This document shows, piece after piece, positions 6,512 through 8,462 of a DNA stretch of 8,462 nucleotides (position 1 is the first letter of the stretch; each line of letters starts with the position of its first letter). Source of the DNA: Desulfobacteraceae bacterium (GTDB lineage: Bacteria; Desulfobacterota; Desulfobacteria; Desulfobacterales; Desulfobacteraceae). The notes beneath the pieces were generated by a model. That model searched no databases. It worked only from the letters and a program-made list of their open reading frames with translations, and was not told the origin of the DNA. The DNA is taken from positions 1-8,462 of the forward strand of contig DAOWDR010000494.1 of assembly GCA_030638935.1 (NCBI GenBank). The letters are read 5' to 3'. The translations under genes and the position numbers were made by a program.

Positions 6512-6542
6512 TTTGGTAGTCTGAAAATTTCAGACTACCAAA
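6512..6542. promoter_or_regulatory. Perfect 31-bp palindrome in front of the zinc-ribbon gene
   Basis: The arms TTTGGTAGTCTGAAA (6512-6526) and TTTCAGACTACCAAA (6528-6542) are exact inverse complements around one central base. On the minus strand the element ends at the A residues of the AAAGGAG ribosome binding site, and its upstream end overlaps a -10-like box. No T-run follows on either strand, so it is not a standard terminator. It could be a dimeric repressor operator, a leader hairpin that masks the ribosome binding site, or a processing site between the two genes. Confidence 0.7.
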
Positions 6543-6567
6543 ATAAGCACAAGCTTTGACTTGTCAA
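6540..6567 (-). promoter_or_regulatory. Candidate promoter of the zinc-ribbon gene
   Basis: On the minus strand TTGACA (6567-6562), a 16-base spacer and TATTTT (6545-6540) resemble a sigma70 promoter. Transcription would then begin inside the palindrome at 6512-6542, which is a typical operator position. The TTGACA also lies within a small inverted repeat, TTTGAC-TT-GTCAAA (6555-6568). The gene may instead be co-transcribed with the carboxyltransferase gene. Confidence 0.4.
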
Positions 6568-6572
6568 ACCCA

Positions 6573-8462
6573 TCATTCAATAACGGCAAGCACCTCGTCT
6601 TTAGCCACTGAGTCACCACTATTATAATTGACTGCAACTACAACACCACTTGCAGGAGCCGGCAAAGCATTTTCCATTTTCATGGCCTCAATTACAACAA
6701 CGGTCTCCCCTTCGTTAACGCTATCACCAACATTTTTTTCATACTTTATGACCATTCCGGGCATGGGGGCCTTCACCGGTGTTCCAGATGCTGCTGCCTT
6801 TGGTTCAGGTTTAGGTGTTGGCGGGGCCTGTACCGGAGCGGCCGGAGCAGGTGCGGCGGCAGCGGGAGCTGGAGTTGGAACTGGAGCAGCAGGTGCTACA
6901 GGAGCAGCATAGGTGATCACGGGAGCTCCCCCGACTTCATCAACCCCCACCTCAAAATATTCCCCTTCAACAAATACATTAAAGGTCCTTGCATATTCAC
7001 TTTTTTCCGGAATATTATCGGCGGTTATTTTTTCAATCAGCTCTCCTGCCTTTGCCTTTTTAATCATTTGTGCCTGTTTTTCCACATCCTTCATTGTAAT
7101 GGGCTTGAGGCTTTCAGGCACCTCTTCCTTGCCATATTTCTGCATCAAATATTTTTTACCGGTCACAGGGAAAAGGGCATAGAGGATGAGGTCCTCATCA
7201 TCCATGGCCAGGTCGCCGATCTGCTCTTTTGCCTTTTCAAGCTCGGGCTCCAGCACCTCGGCCGGACGGCAGGTAATGGGCTCTTCTCCCCTGTCATATC
7301 CTTTCAAGGCTTTTTTCCGGACCTGGTCATCAATGGGTACCGAGGTTTTTCCATAGAGGCCGTAGCACAGGTCTTTTACCTGGGCTGTGATCATTTTATA
7401 CCGCTCGCCCTCTGTATCAAACAAAACATTATTCACGGTCTGGGTTCCCACAATCTGGCTTGTGGGGGTAACAAGGGGAATCTGGCCCAACTCTTTTCTG
7501 ACCCGGGGCAACTCTTTGTAGACCTCATCAATTTTATCCAGGGCATCCATTTCCCGCAACTGGTTCACAAGGTTTGACAACATGCCCCCCGGGGTCTGGT
7601 GGAGCAATACATTGATGTCGATCATGGAGACCTTGGTATCATCCAGCAGATGTTTGTATTTGGGAAGGATCTCTTTTTCAAGGATTTCGTTTATATCTGC
7701 CAGGGCATTGATATCAAAGCCTGTATCCCTGTTGGTGCCCAAAAGAGACATTACAAATGGTTCTATGGCGGCATGGGAAGTTCTGTAGGCATAGGGAGTC
7801 ATGCAGGTATCTATTATATCAACCCCGGCTTCAATGGCCTTAAAATGGGTCATGGGAGACATGCCCGAGGTAAAATGGCTGTGGAGGTGAATCAGGGGTT
7901 TGACATTGGCTTTTAAGGTCTTGACAAGTTCATAGGCATCATAGGGTGACATGAGTCCTGCCATATCTTTGATGCAGATACTGTCTGCACCCATATCTTC
8001 AAGAACCTTGGCCTTTTTCAGATAATAATCCAAATCATATACCTCTCCGCCAAGGCGGGCTTCGGTCAGGGTATAGCAGATACATCCCTGGAAATGGGCA
8101 CCGCATTCCTTGATCACAGGAACCACGGTTTCAAAATTTCTATAATCATTTAAGGCATCAAAGGTTCTGAAAACTTCCAGCCCGTTGTCAACGGTCTTTT
8201 TTACAAAAAGCTTGGCCACATCATCGGCATAATTTCTATACCCGACAAGGTTCTGACCCCGAAGCAACATGGAAAAAGGGGTTTTCTTAAAATATCGTTT
8301 CAAGGTCCGAAGCCTCTCCCAGGGATCTTCACCCAAAAACCTGTGCATGGTATCAAAGGTGGCCCCGCCCCAGACTTCAACGGCCCAGAATCCGATCTCA
8401 TCCATTTTCTCGGCAACGGGGATCATGTCTTCTGTTCTTCCCCTTGTGGCAAACAGGGACTG
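6573..8462 (-). CDS. Biotin-dependent carboxyltransferase with fused biotin carrier domain (OadA/PycB family), 5' end cut
   Basis: The 629 visible residues begin QSLFATRGRTEDMIPVAE, so only about 15-25 N-terminal residues, including the metal-binding TTLRD region, lie outside the window. The carboxyltransferase barrel shows CIKDMAGL with the likely catalytic lysine at visible residue 165, the metal-binding HLHSH at 192-196, and HQTPGGMLSNL. A conserved PYC/OadA domain follows, then an Ala/Pro-rich linker (residues about 519-560, DNA 6783-6908), then a biotin carrier domain with EAMKMEN and biotinyl lysine at 595 (codon 6678-6680). The enzyme moves carboxyl groups between carboxybiotin and pyruvate/oxaloacetate. 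It could be pyruvate carboxylase subunit B, the alpha subunit of a Na-pumping oxaloacetate decarboxylase, or a related transcarboxylase. No OadB/OadG or biotin carboxylase gene is in view to decide. A glycine replaces the usual methionine in ATRMRTEDM. Confidence 0.9.
   Translation of the reverse strand, partial: QSLFATRGRTEDMIPVAEKMDEIGFWAVEVWGGATFDTMHRFLGEDPWERLRTLKRYFKKTPFSMLLRGQNLVGYRNYADDVAKLFVKKTVDNGLEVFRTFDALNDYRNFETVVPVIKECGAHFQGCICYTLTEARLGGEVYDLDYYLKKAKVLEDMGADSICIKDMAGLMSPYDAYELVKTLKANVKPLIHLHSHFTSGMSPMTHFKAIEAGVDIIDTCMTPYAYRTSHAAIEPFVMSLLGTNRDTGFDINALADINEILEKEILPKYKHLLDDTKVSMIDINVLLHQTPGGMLSNLVNQLREMDALDKIDEVYKELPRVRKELGQIPLVTPTSQIVGTQTVNNVLFDTEGERYKMITAQVKDLCYGLYGKTSVPIDDQVRKKALKGYDRGEEPITCRPAEVLEPELEKAKEQIGDLAMDDEDLILYALFPVTGKKYLMQKYGKEEVPESLKPITMKDVEKQAQMIKKAKAGELIEKITADNIPEKSEYARTFNVFVEGEYFEVGVDEVGGAPVITYAAPVAPAAPVPTPAPAAAAPAPAAPVQAPPTPKPEPKAAASGTPVKAPMPGMVIKYEKNVGDSVNEGETVVVIEAMKMENALPAPASGVVVAVNYNSGDSVAKDEVLAVIE

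Noticed and set aside
6512..6542. Palindrome as a rho-independent terminator of the carboxyltransferase gene
   Set aside because: No T-run follows the hairpin on the minus strand. The sequence goes directly into AAAGGAG of the next gene.
6628..7577. Plus-strand open frames opposite the carboxyltransferase gene, including an alanine/glycine-rich one at 6628-6912
   Set aside because: They are antisense shadows. The low-complexity frame arises from the Ala/Pro linker codons of the real minus-strand gene.

Overview
The window looks like chromosomal DNA from an anaerobic Desulfobacterota (former Deltaproteobacteria), most plausibly a Desulfobacteraceae-type sulfate reducer. This is inferred from three things: the gene order rplU-rpmA-obgE-nadD-rsfS-gpmI followed by a stand-alone HsdR-N-like gene, the OadA/PycB-type biotin carboxyltransferase, and a moderately AT-rich base composition. 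No sequence search was possible, so the taxonomy is an inference.

Layout. (1) Positions 1-605, minus strand: a 201-codon open frame running off the left edge, probably the N-terminal part of a cobalamin-binding-like/radical SAM protein. (2) Positions 606-1007: a divergent intergenic region. It holds a startless 56-codon open frame that may be a gene remnant, a strong Shine-Dalgarno sequence for the leftward gene, and a consensus-like sigma70 promoter for the rightward operon. (3) Positions 1008-5717, plus strand: a tightly packed operon of seven genes encoding ribosomal proteins L21 and L27, the ribosome-assembly GTPase Obg, NadD, the ribosomal silencing factor RsfS, the cofactor-independent phosphoglycerate mutase GpmI, and a small protein related to the HsdR N-terminal domain whose nuclease residues appear lost. 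Several junctions overlap (GTGA, ATGA and a 14-bp overlap), which suggests translational coupling. (4) Positions 5749-5800: a strong bidirectional terminator between convergent genes. (5) Positions 5821-6498, minus strand: an uncharacterised protein with two zinc ribbons flanking a helical HEAT-like region. It lies behind its own promoter-like element and a perfect 31-bp palindrome. (6) Positions 6573-8462, minus strand: a biotin-dependent carboxyltransferase fused to a biotin carrier domain, cut by the right edge and lacking only its first few residues.

Functionally, the plus-strand operon couples ribosome biogenesis and dormancy control (L21, L27, Obg, RsfS) with NAD synthesis and central glycolysis/gluconeogenesis. 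The rightmost gene belongs to anaplerotic pyruvate/oxaloacetate metabolism. No mobile elements, CRISPR arrays, tRNAs or rRNAs were seen. The least explained parts are the HsdR-N-like protein, the palindrome with its zinc-ribbon gene, and the startless frame at 760-930.
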